A DNA stretch of 64,000 nt from contig NC_065546.1 of the NCBI RefSeq assembly GCF_022605725.1, positions 25,912,227 to 25,976,226 on the forward strand, given 5' to 3'. Position 1 is the stretch's first letter. Every line of letters starts with the position of its first letter. Below the pieces are notes generated by a model, which worked only from the letters and a program-made list of their open reading frames with translations, ran no database searches and was not told the origin of the DNA. Position numbers and translations under genes: made by a program. Below are positions 42,721-54,394 of this stretch, piece after piece. Source of the DNA: Anthonomus grandis grandis. Its lineage: Eukaryota > Arthropoda > Insecta > Coleoptera > Curculionidae.

Positions 42721-43706
42721 CTTATAAAAGTACTTGTTTGTATATTACTACTAATAAACTATCTAATCTAATCTATTGTACATAGTCTTTATTCTTAGGT
42801 AAGCTTTGTTTTTTAGTATAAATTAATATGATATAATAATTGGTATTAGGTATTATATAGGTCACTGTAAAATGTCTCAAAACCATTGTACAGGCTAAAT
42901 ACTCATAATAAAAATCTTATAACCTATAAAAAACCTGCAACTCTTTCACAATTTATACATCCTTGTGGTTTTAACTCTTTCCGCTGAAGCAATACTGTCC
43001 CTTTGAAAAAATCAGCACCATAGAAGTATATATTATGTGATATAAAGTAAGTGATGTAAAACTGAGTTTTGTCCAATATAACAATAACGATAAAATTTTG
43101 CAAAATGTTAAAAATTTGTGTCTTAAAACATGATTTATTAAGAAATCTATAATATTATATTAATAAAATATTTAATTTCCATAAAAATGCTTTGACAAAA
43201 ATGCTGCCTTTTATTAGGACCTTCCTCTAACGAAGTCCGTTAAAAAAACACATAAATAGCTCATAAATGGTAATATTACTTATACTCGTCTCAAACTCTA
43301 TAATAATTAATAAAAAATTATCAGGTAAATATTTGTTAACGACGTCACTGTTAGAGAGTGCTTGTATCGGTGGCATCAACAATGCGATCGAGCGGCGTTG
43401 CAATGCCATTACCGTTTTCTCGTTTCTTCGTACTTTATTTTCATTTATTTAACGTATATTGACTTCGATATAGAGTATCTTATCAAATTTATTTAAAAAA
43501 ATGCTTAATATTTTATTAAAGAGGAGTAGTAGTATTGTTTTGAGCCTTCGGAAACAACTGAAAATTTGTATGATATTATAAAGTGATTTTTGCCATTTCT
43601 CTATAAGCATTTGGCATCATTGCATCAGAGATGTTGCAAGCACACAAACCTGCCCATAGTTCCACGGCATGCTACTTCTAGCCTTTCAATGTTCTAAGCA
43701 AAAATA

Positions 43707-44540
43707 TTATTATTTATTGTCTTAAAAAATGCGTTTATTAGTATTTGCATTTTTTATTATAGTAAAATGGTTTTTAGGATTTTCAAAAGGCTTTTTAATA
43801 GTACAAACAACTTTAGTTAAAAAAAAAATCTAGGAAAAAGAATTTGGCTACGATTAAATACGTTGAAGATATATTTTTTAAGAAAGTAATAATTTCACTT
43901 GGTATTCTTTTATGTGACTCTAATTTTTCTGAAGCATAGGCATAACCTATAAAATATTTCTTACAGCCTAATCATAGTAAACAAGTATATAAGTTGTTAA
44001 ACCAAACATTAATTCAATTCCACTAAACATTTGAATTGTCAATTTTAATGAATTTTACTTAACATTAAGGTTAATTAATGTCACATATTGAATTGTATTC
44101 TAGCAGCTGTAATGATCTATTTTTCCCACATCCAGCGACTATGCTGAATAGGGAGATAACTAGCATTTGAGGTAATAAATTTAGCATAATATATTTAAAT
44201 TATATTGTTTTATTTTGAAATTGTAAGTATTATTGTATATCTATAGTATTTAATAATTATAAACTGTGATTTATTTATATTAAATATAAAATAATAAAAT
44301 TAAAATTTTTGCAATTCTTTTAGTTAAATTTAGTAATTTTTTCTTATTATCTATTACTTTATATTATATTTTTGTAACAGCTGGTTAATTCAATAAATTA
44401 AAAAAAAATACATATTTGTTTTACCTACATTGTTACGTATTCGTGATACACTGTTTATAATATACATACAACATTTACCTACAACAATTTTAACTAATAT
44501 TACATTATAGTCCCACTGTCACATACCTTCATTATATCTT
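43707..44540. other. No gene recognised
   Basis: AT-rich DNA between the 3.2-kb transposon and the candidate host exon. No coding motif is seen. Confidence 0.5.
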
Positions 44541-44544
44541 TCTA

Positions 44545-44864
44545 GAGCGCAGTTGCGGTAATTCGGCGCTTGCGGGTCTCTCTATGTTACATTAAAAGTA
44601 CATCGCACGAGGTTTATTAACATAACATTTAGGGATAGAACATTACAGGTACATATCTGTGCTAGCTGGGTACACTATTAACTTTTTAAGCCTCAATTTC
44701 CAGCTGATATGGCACAGGCGGGAATGGGCAGCTATTACAACAGAAAAAGTCAAAAAATTCAAACTCCAACTCAACTCCACCAGCAGAACGGGAACCGAGA
44801 ATTGCCAGAAAGGAATAGCAAGGAAAAGCAGAAAATATGGCTACCGTCGAGTGCCGATCCACAA
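44545..44864 (+). CDS. Candidate 5' exons of a host gene
   Basis: A less AT-rich block ends at a donor (ATTACAG/GTACAT, 44648/44649). A 55-bp intron ends in AATTTCCAG (44703). The next exon (44704-44864) has ATG at 44709 and 52 open codons, MAQAGMGSYYNRKSQKIQTP then TQLHQQNGNRELPERN, ending DPQ at a good donor (CACAA/GTAAAT). The composition is Gln-, Asn- and Lys-rich and much less AT-rich than the neighbourhood, as in a genuine first coding exon. I do not recognise the protein, and I cannot locate downstream exons within the next 2 kb. Confidence 0.5.
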
Positions 44865-45714
44865 GTAAATTGCACTCAAATGTTAAACTCAGATTGCAGA
44901 GTTGATTAACATCTGAGCGACACTACAATGTTATATTGAGGGTACATCAATATTTTGGGATTGGTTAAATGTACCATACTGACATACCTGTAACATGCCA
45001 TGTATATAACATTTTATTATTATCTTATAACATGCTTTAGTACATTCCCTGTATGTTGATTACAAGTTGCCAACAAATTTATCAAGAATAACAAAAACAC
45101 TATATCCGCAGATATTACGTTTTGTAACGTGCTTGGTTAGGTTACCCATATCGAAGGCAGAGATCAATGGCAGGATTTCTGTGGGTTTACATTGATAAAA
45201 AGAGAGATCATATACAAATGGTTTCAGACTGAACAACAAACCGATGCAGGGTTCCGTGCTGGGGCTCCATAAGTCTTTTGATTTCGTAAGTCTTTCTTGT
45301 CAATAGTCGCCAACCTTTTTCAGCCGGCTTTTAAGTGCAAACATATGTCCTGTAAAATAAATAAAGTAAAAATATAATAATAATATTATTTACCCACAAA
45401 ACACATAATATTTGAAGCTATATTAATTAAAGCAAAGGATCTAAATATGTGTACTTACACTTTAGTTAGTTTATAGGCAACTACATCACTTTTAGAAGAC
45501 AAGCACGATTAGAGGTACTTCTAATGTTTGAAATATTCGTATAAGCTATTTTATTAATCAATGTCAGTACATCAATTCTCAACTATTTCAAACATTCATT
45601 TAAAGACCGCCTAATAATTACCCTATAGCACACTTTTTTCAACAACGAAAATGAATAATGTATTTTTTAATCAAAATAGGAATTTAACTAATCAAAAGAA
45701 AATCTTTATTTTTA
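44865..45714. other. Probable intron or spacer
   Basis: If the exon at 44704-44864 is real, this is the start of its downstream intron. A moderately GC-richer segment near 45130-45310 ends in a donor-like TTC/GTAAGTC, but I see no convincing reading frame in it. Confidence 0.35.
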
Positions 45715-45716
45715 TA

Positions 45717-46220
45717 CAGGGCGTGTTAATTATTGTGACAAAATTTAGGAGCGTATTCCTCGGATGAAATCAAGCAAAAAAGGTCCCTTATATGAATATA
45801 GGTCCTAAATGTCTTAGGTTTTACACTACAGGGTGGCAAAGTTGAAAGTAAAAAACTTCCTTTTTTTGGTAAATTTAATACCCCTGTAGATACTTTCCTG
45901 AAAATTGGTATGCAGTTGTTAAACATCCATGGCGTTTTTCCTTTAAACAACATAAAAATACATAACAAAAATAAAAACCATTATTTTGAATAGTCATAAC
46001 GCCTAAATCTGATCATCTTAATTAATTACTATTTTTATAATTCTATTCTCAGCATGTTTTTTTTGTATGTTTTTTCGATAAAACATTCGAATATATGGCT
46101 CAAATGTATACATGAATACAAATATCAAATTTATTAGACAAATTTATAGTAAATTTTTTGCTTGATTTCGTCCAAGAAACACGCTCCTCAATTTTATCCT
46201 TATATTAAAATAACACCCTG
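45717..46220. mobile_element. 504-bp MITE of mariner type
   Basis: Imperfect inverted repeats of about 65 bp start CAGGGCGTGTTAATTATTG on the left and CAGGGTGTTATTTTAAT on the right (inverted). They share AGGAGCGT.TT..T.GGA.G and AAATCAAGCAAAAAA. TA flanks both sides (45715-45716, 46221-46222). There is no coding capacity. Confidence 0.85.
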
Positions 46221-47350
46221 TATATTTAATTTAATTTGCCTTAATAATGTAGATAATAATAAAACAACAAACCAATATTAATACGTTCAGCAAACACCTT
46301 TGCTGTTTTGGGTGAAATCTTTAGATTTTGTTAAGATCTAAAAATTTATGTTTTAGAAAACTAATTAAAAAGATTAAAACTTGAATGTTTTCTTTTGATT
46401 TTAGCAAAAAAAAATGCCAGCTTGCATTTGATTTTCGTACAATCTTGTTCGTTCGATTTGGAATTTGGTAGTTATGGCCTCGAATATAAATGTTCGTGCA
46501 AAAAAAGTATTCACTCCAACGAGTGTCGAGACAGCAACTTCGAAAAATTATATCGTTCTAATAGTGTTTATTTAAATGTGGTCTGGTTAGCGCATTATTT
46601 TTTGATTGACACTGGTGAAAGACGAGTGGGGCCAGTCTCTGAATAAGATGAAAACTTTCCTTAGAAAACTTACATTTCCGTGACGAAAGTCGTTTTAGGG
46701 AAGGCCAACATTTGGAATAAAGCCCCTTGAAGTGATAAGAAAGCTAAACGACTATAATTAGAAATTTATTATTTTAATAAAAATACTATAGCGTTACTAA
46801 TCACAAGGAAACAAAAGAATAAAATGCATAAATATCTTCAACCTGAATTCGTATGAAGTTGTAGTATTTTCTTTTCTCTGAAAAACTACTGTTTGGCATA
46901 GAAATACCTTGCTTTTGTCTCTTAACTAATTTCTCTTGCTGGTGCAGCATGTAATTTTTATTTAGGTCTTAAAACACATTAACGACATCATCTGAACATT
47001 TTATTTTATTGTTTAAGAAATATAGTTCATAAAAAAATTTAGCAATTGCTTTTCCTTAAAGCAATTACTAGTTAAGCAAGTGCTATAGCCAAAAAAAGAT
47101 TGCTTAAAGTACATGCTTAGTTTTTATTGATTGACAAATACAATAGATTAAGGTACATATTTAACTTTACTAACAATAACTGTACTATTAAGTAGTTAAG
47201 GTCAACAAGGCTATCTTTAGAAATTTTTTCGAATAATCCTGTTTTTATTTTAAAACATGGTATCTTATAGGCTTTCAACTCTCTTAAAACAACAATATGT
47301 ATATGCATTTAATAAGAGATATTTTATAATCGATAAATGTTGAAAGGCCT
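46221..47350. other. No firm gene; weak exon-like pieces
   Basis: A short plus frame MASNINVRAKKVFTPTSVET (about 46472-46545) and a minus stretch ending in a donor (ACGGAAAT/GTAAGT, about 46680) have exon-like composition, but neither can be linked to other exons. I do not call them genes. Confidence 0.35.
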
Positions 47351-47558
47351 CTAAACTTTGAGTGGAAGCGGAACACGGTTAGCGCGCATCTTATCCAGGT
47401 GGAAAGCCACGCTAAAAGCGAACCGAATGATTCCGTCGCTGTTCACCGTCAGAGTTTTGTGAGGTTTCGCGAAAGGCATTACGCTGGAGATAGTGTTAAC
47501 TAAGGGTGCGAAATATATGATTGTGATTGATTTGTTGTTGTATTTAATGTGTACTTAC
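47351..47558 (-). CDS. Candidate terminal exon and intron of a host gene
   Basis: On minus, a terminal exon (47351-47483) has 43 codons, VMPFAKPHKTLTVNSDGIIR then FAFSVAFHLDKMRANRVPLP, and a TAG stop. The exon is about half G+C in DNA that is otherwise three-quarters A+T. It is preceded by a 75-bp intron (47484-47558) with a canonical acceptor (ACTATCTCCAG) and donor (AAGAC/GTAAGTAC). The frame is open across the junction for about 10 upstream codons. I recognise no family. Codon composition and splice sites make a real host gene more likely than chance. Confidence 0.55.
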
Positions 47559-50190
47559 GTCTTAAATATAAAAAAGGGTAAGTAAGGGCTTTTTTAACAA
47601 GAAAAGTTTCTGTATATTTATATACCTAGCTAATATAGCACGTAATATATTCAATGACTCGAAACCTGTAGAAAACGGTGAAAGAAATGCGAGCTAAAAA
47701 TGTGGGGTAATTAGATGAAAATAAATTTACCAAATTGTTATAATTAATTAAGATCTAATAAGAATTTCGAATACCGAAAAGTTAACTACAATATTAGGGT
47801 TATAAAATAGAACCATAAACTTAAGGTTGAGAATATGTAAATTTTATTACACTCTTTGAAATACTTACATAATTTATTTAATAGGCAAGAGTAGTTAATA
47901 AATTACTTTTTACAGAACATGAAATTACCAATCCAGCAACTTTGTTTTTTACCTATTTATTCTTAAGGAAATCGGTTTTAAAATTATCATCCGACATCGC
48001 AAAATCAGCAGGAAAATTAAGGGTAATTTTTTAGTTTAAATGTAATATTCAGTTAGAATAAAGACGTACATTATTTTACATAATATATTCCAAATACTAA
48101 AGTAACTAAAAATCTTTATTCAAAAAAGAACATAAGCATTTCTAAACATTACATAAGCTTTTCTGTAAGGGCCATCTTACATGGTCCAGGAATATTTAAA
48201 TACTACTCTGTAAAAATGAATCATTTGTTTTTTTGTTATTTTTAAATGGTGTTTTATTCTAGTTATTCTGCTTAAGACATTCTTTTGTAGTTGCTCCGGT
48301 AGAATACGATTTTTTTAATGGATAAATCAAAGTGCTTTTTGATCAAAATGATTTTTGATAATAGGTCTCTTTAATTCTTAGAATTTTTTACTTCACGAAT
48401 TTGTATTATTATCGGTAGCATCTACATTTTTTGCAATAGAATAATTTATTATTACTGTTCATTACTCAACTAATTTTGACAGTGAAAAATTCTAAGCATA
48501 ATTTCTCATATTTCTTATAACTTTATTTATATAAATTTTTTTCTTAATATTTATTCAATTTAACCAAATGTAATTTAAATGAGGAAATTAAAATAAAATA
48601 ATTTGCTTGAAAATTCACATAAGTACAACATTTTAAACCATTTAGCTTTCCGCAATAAATATTTTTGGCATTTTAAAAATAAAGTAGTTTACTTTTATCA
48701 CTTTTAAAATAATCTTTTTTTTTCTATCCTAATTAAAAGATTTAGTTTTTTGAATTTTAAAGTTTAGGATCAGAACTCGTAACGAGAATTCTATTCTTAA
48801 ATTTTTGGTATATACCTTATGTGTACTCTATCCGTAGACACTGTATAATACGCAAGGTATAAATATTAACATAAGAATTATTTTTTATGGTGCTACATGT
48901 AATTGTAGTCAGCATTCTACTTGATTAGATAATAAGAAACTTAGGCTTATAATTTAAAAAGCAATATTATATATAAAAAATGCATGATATTATAAAAAAA
49001 TGCAATGAATCTAACAACAAATAACTCTTTATCTTCATTTTCCTATCAACTATCTGATTTTACTTGGATGTTTCGGTTTTTGCATTTTCGTTTTTATGAA
49101 AAAGGAAAATATCATGAAATATATAATTAAAAAGATCCTTTTACATACTAGACAAATTTTCGGTAATAGTTTCAGAGGACCCGGTAGTGGTTAGGTTAGT
49201 TATATGATCAACCATACCCAAAAAATAAACTAATAATACCAATAACTGGATATAAATATCTTCTTTATTTATTTTTGATTTTAAAACTAATTTAGTAGCA
49301 TTTATTAGCTACTCAAATAGAATTCAAGAAAGCACTATATACATGAACACCAATAAATATCTGAAATTTAATTCTATATACAAGAATAAATAACTGAAAT
49401 TTGAATTTAGAACTTTAGGCAAGTATTAAGTCCATTATATTTTTATTTACTGGTAGTTATTACATTACTGGTAGTTCTATTACATACAAATATACAAATT
49501 CATTTAAATTTAGTTCAATCTCGTTTAGAGATTTTTCTTTTCTAAAATTATAGTTTATTTACAAATGTTAAAAAATGAAATACCTGTAGATATATATTTA
49601 CTGCTTTTGTTTTTGCGAATATCAAGTTCCAGAAGCATCTTTTAAAATTATTTTTATGACATACAGGGTGTTTTAAAGTACAGAAACATATCGTGGTTAT
49701 CTTTTTTAAATGGTAACACCCATTTAATAATAACACCCACGCGGTATATTATATATATAATTTTTAGATTCTACATCGTAAATAAAGGTAGATTTTATAA
49801 TATATTTAAGGTTTACCCAGCCTAAACATTGAAGTTTTTAAAATATTTTGTGTTTTGTGAAAATACTGAGACAATTTCGATAATAAATGCCTTAATATGT
49901 GATTTCTCTATACCTAAACTTTAACATTCTTATGAAACATACATTTTTTAAAATACACGTTGATTTTGTGCTATTTATTCACTACTCCCTGAGAAGGAAA
50001 TGATAAGTTGGCAGATTTTTTAAAGTTTTTATTTAATAACTAAAGCTTTTAACAGTTTTGTCTTTGTTTAAACTACTTTTCTATTAATTTGTTTTTCTTA
50101 GCAATTTATTTTAAACTTTTTAAGCCAAAACAATTACAAATTTGTATGGACAGATACATGAAAACATTTGAAATGGAAAATTATATATTA
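47559..50190. other. AT-rich DNA, no gene recognised
   Basis: About 2.6 kb of AT-rich sequence. Upstream exons of the minus-strand gene ending at 47351 should lie here or beyond, but I could not identify them. A lone CAGGGTGTTTTAAAG end (about 49664) marks another mariner-type remnant. Confidence 0.45.
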
Positions 50191-50479
50191 TTCCAATATA
50201 TAATTATATATTATAATTATATATTGGAACATAGTAGGTCTAACAATAAAACAAACTTAATTTTTTATTTGCTCCTCGTTAAGTAATAAATTTGCTAAGT
50301 TATAATAAAAATTAAAACATAAAAGTTAGTGATATTTATTCGTTACATACCAGACAACCAACTCTATAAAGATCTGTAAGTTTAATAAATGTTTTCATTT
50401 ATAAATAAGAAGTTTAAAAAATCAAAACAATATAAACTAAATATTTATAGATTATATAAACTATATAATCTATAAATAT
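50191..50479. repeat. Two 39-bp AT-rich palindromes
   Basis: TTCCAATATATAATTATA at 50191 is inverted to end at 50229 around a three-base centre. ATATTTATAGATTATATA at 50441 is inverted at 50462-50479 around AAC. Each has perfect 18-bp arms. They lie just upstream of the non-LTR element. Confidence 0.85.
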
Positions 50480-50614
50480 AATATAAACAATATAACTATC
50501 GACCTCTAATTTGTAAAAAGTTCCAAGTCATTGTTATCTTAAGGAATCTGATAGTAGCGTACCGCTCAGCGAGACCTACTATACAAGCAAACCGACCAGT
50601 GTTTTTAAAGCAAA

Positions 50615-51330
50615 ATGACTCCTATAACTAATGAACAGATCTTTCAACTATTGCAAGAGGTGAAGCTGCAAAGTAATGCTCTTAAGATAGATGTGCAGAC
50701 TACAAAAGATGATTTAAAAAATTTTAAAGAAGAAATAAAAGTTTTGGAAGATAGGATCTTGGAACTGGAAAAATTGGAAGTCAGTAAAAAATTGCAAAAG
50801 ATTGAACAATCCAGTAGGAGGAATCAAGTTATCGTTTTTGGACTGCAAGAAAACGAAGATAATTTGGAAGACATAATTTATCAACTGTTAAGTGACACGT
50901 TGTCTGTCCAAATAAATCTGCAAAGTATTGACAATATTTACAGAGTTGGCAAAAAAGGTAGGCCAATAGATCAGTTATTATTAGGTTCACTCGTTTCTTA
51001 GATAAGAAATCGGTACTGAAAAACTTATATAAATTAAAGGGTACTGGGATTACAATTGCCAATGATCTAACTGCCCAACAACAGCAAGAGCAAAAAATTA
51101 TTTACACATTTTAAATTAGCCAAAAGTAAAGGTTTCACGGAAGAATATTACAAAACCAACTAATAGTTAATCAAGAAGTGTTTAGTGTAACCGATCTTAT
51201 AGAGGCTGACGAGGTATCCTTTGCAGATATCTTTATAAATAAGAAACAGCTAACTCGTAACAATAATGCAACGCCATCCCGTGTTAATACTGAAAAGGAC
51301 AAATCACCACTTAAGACCTCCTAGGGAGCT
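50615..51330 (+). pseudogene. Non-LTR retrotransposon ORF1
   Basis: The 128-codon frame from 50615 begins MTPITNEQIFQLLQEVKLQS. It contains a predicted coiled coil (KNFKEEIKVLEDRILELEKL) and then an RRM-like start (RRNQVIVFGLQENEDNLED). After a frameshift near 50965 it continues as FTRFLDKKSVLKNLYKLKG and EVFSVTDLIEADEV. Coiled coil followed by an RNA-binding fold is the usual layout of ORF1 proteins in CR1/L1-like elements, which bind element RNA. There is a frameshift and later stops, so it is inactive. The ATG at 50615 follows a short 5' untranslated stretch. Confidence 0.7.
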
Positions 51331-51649
51331 CCACCCTTCGGGGTTAAGCAGAATCAAAATAAATCAGGAAAGCGTCAGGAATCGTCATAAACGACACTCC
51401 TACGGTTTTAAATTATATTCTTACCAGAACTGTTGCCGCTATAACCGCTTCTACCTCCAGTTTAGAAAAAGGAAACAAAACCAAAAAACAAAATAAAGGT
51501 ATTCATTATTTTTTGTGAACAGAATAAACCTTAGTTTTAATTGTTTAAAGAAAAAATTAAAATACTTGCTGCATTTTTTTCTAGTTTTCTTCTGCCTCAC
51601 TTCAAATAATTGTTTAGGGAAGGGACAACATGTCTTTACGTATTTGTCA

Positions 51650-52305
51650 AAAATCTTAGATCACGCATTTGAACGAGTTTAAGACTACCATTTTCAACAA
51701 TAATTTCGACATTGTTGGTGTGACTAAAACTTGGCTAGGTCCAGATATACCAAATAATAATATAAAACTAAATAATTATACTTTAAAAAGATGCGATAGG
51801 GCGTATGGCCGCGGGGGCGGTGTGGCTCTTTATATTAGAAACCAATTTAAAACTGAAATTCTCTTTTCTGAGAATCATGAGTTTTGTAAAATGTATCTGG
51901 GCAAAAAGTACAATAAAGAAAGAATATTTTGTTATTGGAACAATGTATAGACCACCTAGATCGAATATTCAGTAGTTTTTAAATAAAATGGAGGCCATTG
52001 TTTCTAACTTGTTTTCTTTGTAAAAAAATAACAAACATAATAACATATTTTGTATAGGAGACTTTAATATTGATATGTTACAATACGATAATCTTTTCAC
52101 AAAAAAGTTATTTTCGATGTTTGAGCCCTTTAATTTAGAACAAATTATAATGAAGCCAACCACAGTCACCAAATCTTCTAGTTTCCTAATTATAATAATA
52201 GTCACTAATTATGACCAAATTAAATGCACTGGTGTTATCTGTTCTGATTTTTCCAACCACTTCGTAGTCTATTGTGAGATACAAATGGCCAAATTAAATT
52301 ATGAA
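51650..52305 (+). pseudogene. Non-LTR retrotransposon AP-like endonuclease
   Basis: The first segment (51669-51950) contains FDIVGVTKTWLGPDI, where the catalytic Glu of the usual TETWL motif is Lys, then GRGGGVALYIRN. After stops comes IFCIGDFNIDMLQYDN (about 52048-52090), retaining the GDFN Asp. Further on, near 52235-52275, CSDFSNHFVVYCEIQ has Asn where the catalytic SDH motif has Asp. Two of the key residues are therefore altered. The enzyme nicks target DNA to start reverse transcription in this class. Stops near 51948-52040 also break the frame. Confidence 0.78.
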
Positions 52306-52804
52306 TCAAAAACTATCATTTCTAGAAATGTAAAAGATATAAACTATAACCTATTTAAAAACGACCTTCAATCGATACCGTTTAATAATGTTTACAATAT
52401 CGTTGATGTTAATCAAAAAGTCGTATTTCTTAACAATGCTATAACTAGCCTATTTGATATTCACGCTCCCATTAAAACAATTACATTGCCCAAAAACTCC
52501 TTTCTACCTTGGATTACAGAGAATATTAAGAAAATGCAGAAATTAAGACATGCAGCTCTTCAGCAGATTAAACGTCCAGAAAAATGGGAACAGCTTTAAT
52601 AAGAATGGAAGGCAAAGTCTATTATAAGCATAAATTTAAAAATTGCAGTACTCGAGAAAAATGCGAGGAACTTAATACCGTCTAACTCCGTCTAAAAAAA
52701 AAGATATTCCCGTACAGTTTAATGATGTTGATCAATTTAACATTTTTTTTATAAACTTTACTATCTCAAATCAGCCTTTAGATCAGGAACATTTAAATTG
52801 TTAT

Positions 52805-53701
52805 TTAACCAATGAAAAAAGTGACAGATTTCTCGTTGCAGTTCAGAGCAGTGGAAAATTATGAGGTATTTAGCATAATTAAAAAAATTAAAAGTAAAGC
52901 CTTTGGATCAGACGGTCTTAATATAACTTTTCTTGAGCTTTGCTGTCCTCATATTTGCATGTATATTACACACATAATAAATAAATGCTTAAAAACTAAC
53001 TATTTTCCCAAAAAAATAAGTAATCCTACTGACTATACATATTTTCGATCCATTAGTCATTAGTGTGTTACCAACTATGTCTAAAATATTAGAACGCGTA
53101 TTAAATGTACAAATAAGGAACTATATTAATAGATTTTCAATATTACCCATTAAGCAATCTGGATTTCGAGGTGGATGTAGTTGCGCAACAGCAATGGCAG
53201 ATATTACTGATGACATTTTTCGTGCCCGAGATAATAACAGTCACTGCTCTGATAATGCTAGATTTTACTAAAGTTTTCGATTTTTTAAATCATCAAACAT
53301 TGGTAACCTTACTGCACTACATAGGATTCTTAAATCATGCTATAGCTTTAATAAAGTCATTTCTAAGTAATAGGTCTCAAATAATAAACATTGATGCAAC
53401 ATTTTCAAGTCGTCTTTCAGTTCCTAATGGGGTGCCCCAAGGTAGTATATTGGGGCCACTACTATTTAGTATTTATACAACATGCTTTTTTCAATATCTT
53501 GAACACTGTAAGTATCACTTCTATGCAAATGATACGTAGTTGTATCACTCCTTTACACCTTCTGATTATTTAACTGCTTTGAACCATATAAATGCTGATC
53601 TTGATGCACTTGTTAAAGTCTCTAGTAAACATAGGTTAGAATAAAACCCTAAAAAATGTGTAGTTATTCTCTTTGGAAGTAAAGTTCAAATAAGGACTAT
53701 T
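52805..53701 (+). pseudogene. Non-LTR retrotransposon reverse transcriptase, N-terminal part
   Basis: The frames read SKAFGSDGLNITFLELCCPH (52.9 kb), then LPTMSKILERVLNVQIRNYI and KQSGFRGGCSCATAMADI (53.1-53.2 kb). After a frameshift come MLDFTKVFDFLNHQTL (motif A with Asp), VPNGVPQGSILGPLLFSIYT (motif B) and HFYANDT, a variant of the YADD active site with one Asp changed to Asn. The frame continues to KKCVVILFGSKVQIRT and ends at the BEL insertion. The order and motifs are those of the CR1/jockey RT. The altered active site and stops rule out activity. Confidence 0.83.
53697..53701. repeat. 5-bp target duplication CTATT of the BEL element (left)
   Basis: CTATT at 53697-53701 is repeated at 62323-62327, immediately outside the two LTRs. 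The RT reading continues across after removal of the element. Confidence 0.9.
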
Positions 53702-53908
53702 TGTTTAAATAACAATAAAAATATGTCATAGCGGCGTATACGTAAGCCAGGCGGGCACGACGCCGACGCGACGAAGCGAGAGGAAGAAAAGTGGTTAGGT
53801 TTTCTGTATGTGTTGAGAGTACAACCGGAATAAATCACACGGTAATTTTAAAGAAATTTGGCTGTTTTATTTCAAAATAGAGATACAAAAAAGTGTAATT
53901 TAAAAACA
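53702..53908 (+). repeat. BEL 5' LTR
   Basis: TGTTTAAATAACAATAAA... to ...GTAATTTAAAAACA. Its partner at 62109-62322 is nearly identical. Confidence 0.92.
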
Positions 53909-53926
53909 TGGTCCTTCGTGTCCAAT
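53909..53926 (+). promoter_or_regulatory. BEL primer binding site
   Basis: TGGTCCTTCGTGTCCAAT follows the LTR directly, starting TGG as expected for pairing with a tRNA 3' CCA. I do not assign the tRNA. Confidence 0.65.
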
Positions 53927-54394
53927 AGTAATTAAAGTGGCCTGTCGATTTGTGATAATTTACGCTGGTAAAAAAGTGAAAAACCGTGAAATCTCGAGTA
54001 AAAAGCCGGTGTTATTTTTTCGAGTTCAGACAAGTCATGGAACAATGGCGTGTGTAATAAAAGCAAAGCCGCAGCAAGGCTAAAGCCGCCGCTAAAAAGT
54101 GTACCTGTTACCTGTTTTGGTTTGGTGTTGTAAAGCGATAATTAGCTGTACTGGTTTGGTGGACTGTAGTCTGGAGTGTACTGATATCTGACTACAATAT
54201 AGTATGATGGGACGTGTCCTGTGTAACTACTACAAGAAATAAATGTGAGTCCTTTCCAATTTGTTTCTCCTTTTTACCGAGTAAAAAAGTGGTTTCCTTT
54301 TCTTTTCGTGTTATTTGTAATTTAAAATAATTAAAGCAACTTATTAAACAGAGAGGGGCAATTAAGACTCGTCAAACTTTTTTTAAAAAATACC

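Larger units (their letters stand above)
40493..43698. mobile_element. 3.2-kb DNA transposon with 8-bp duplication (P- or hAT-like)
   Basis: A perfect 23-bp inverted repeat beginning CTTAGAACATTGAAAGGC lies at 40493-40515 and 43676-43698. It is flanked on both sides by the identical direct repeat CAAAAATA (40485-40492 and 43699-43706). An 8-bp duplication is standard for the P and hAT superfamilies. A coiled-coil stretch resembling THAP/P-type transposases at about 42.5 kb favours P-like, but no THAP finger is found. Other insertions (mariner-like motifs at 41.06-41.55 kb) are nested inside. The coding part is degraded. Confidence 0.8.

Noticed and set aside
45726..45968. 80-codon minus frame
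   Set aside because: Lies inside a 504-bp non-coding MITE and has no homology pattern.
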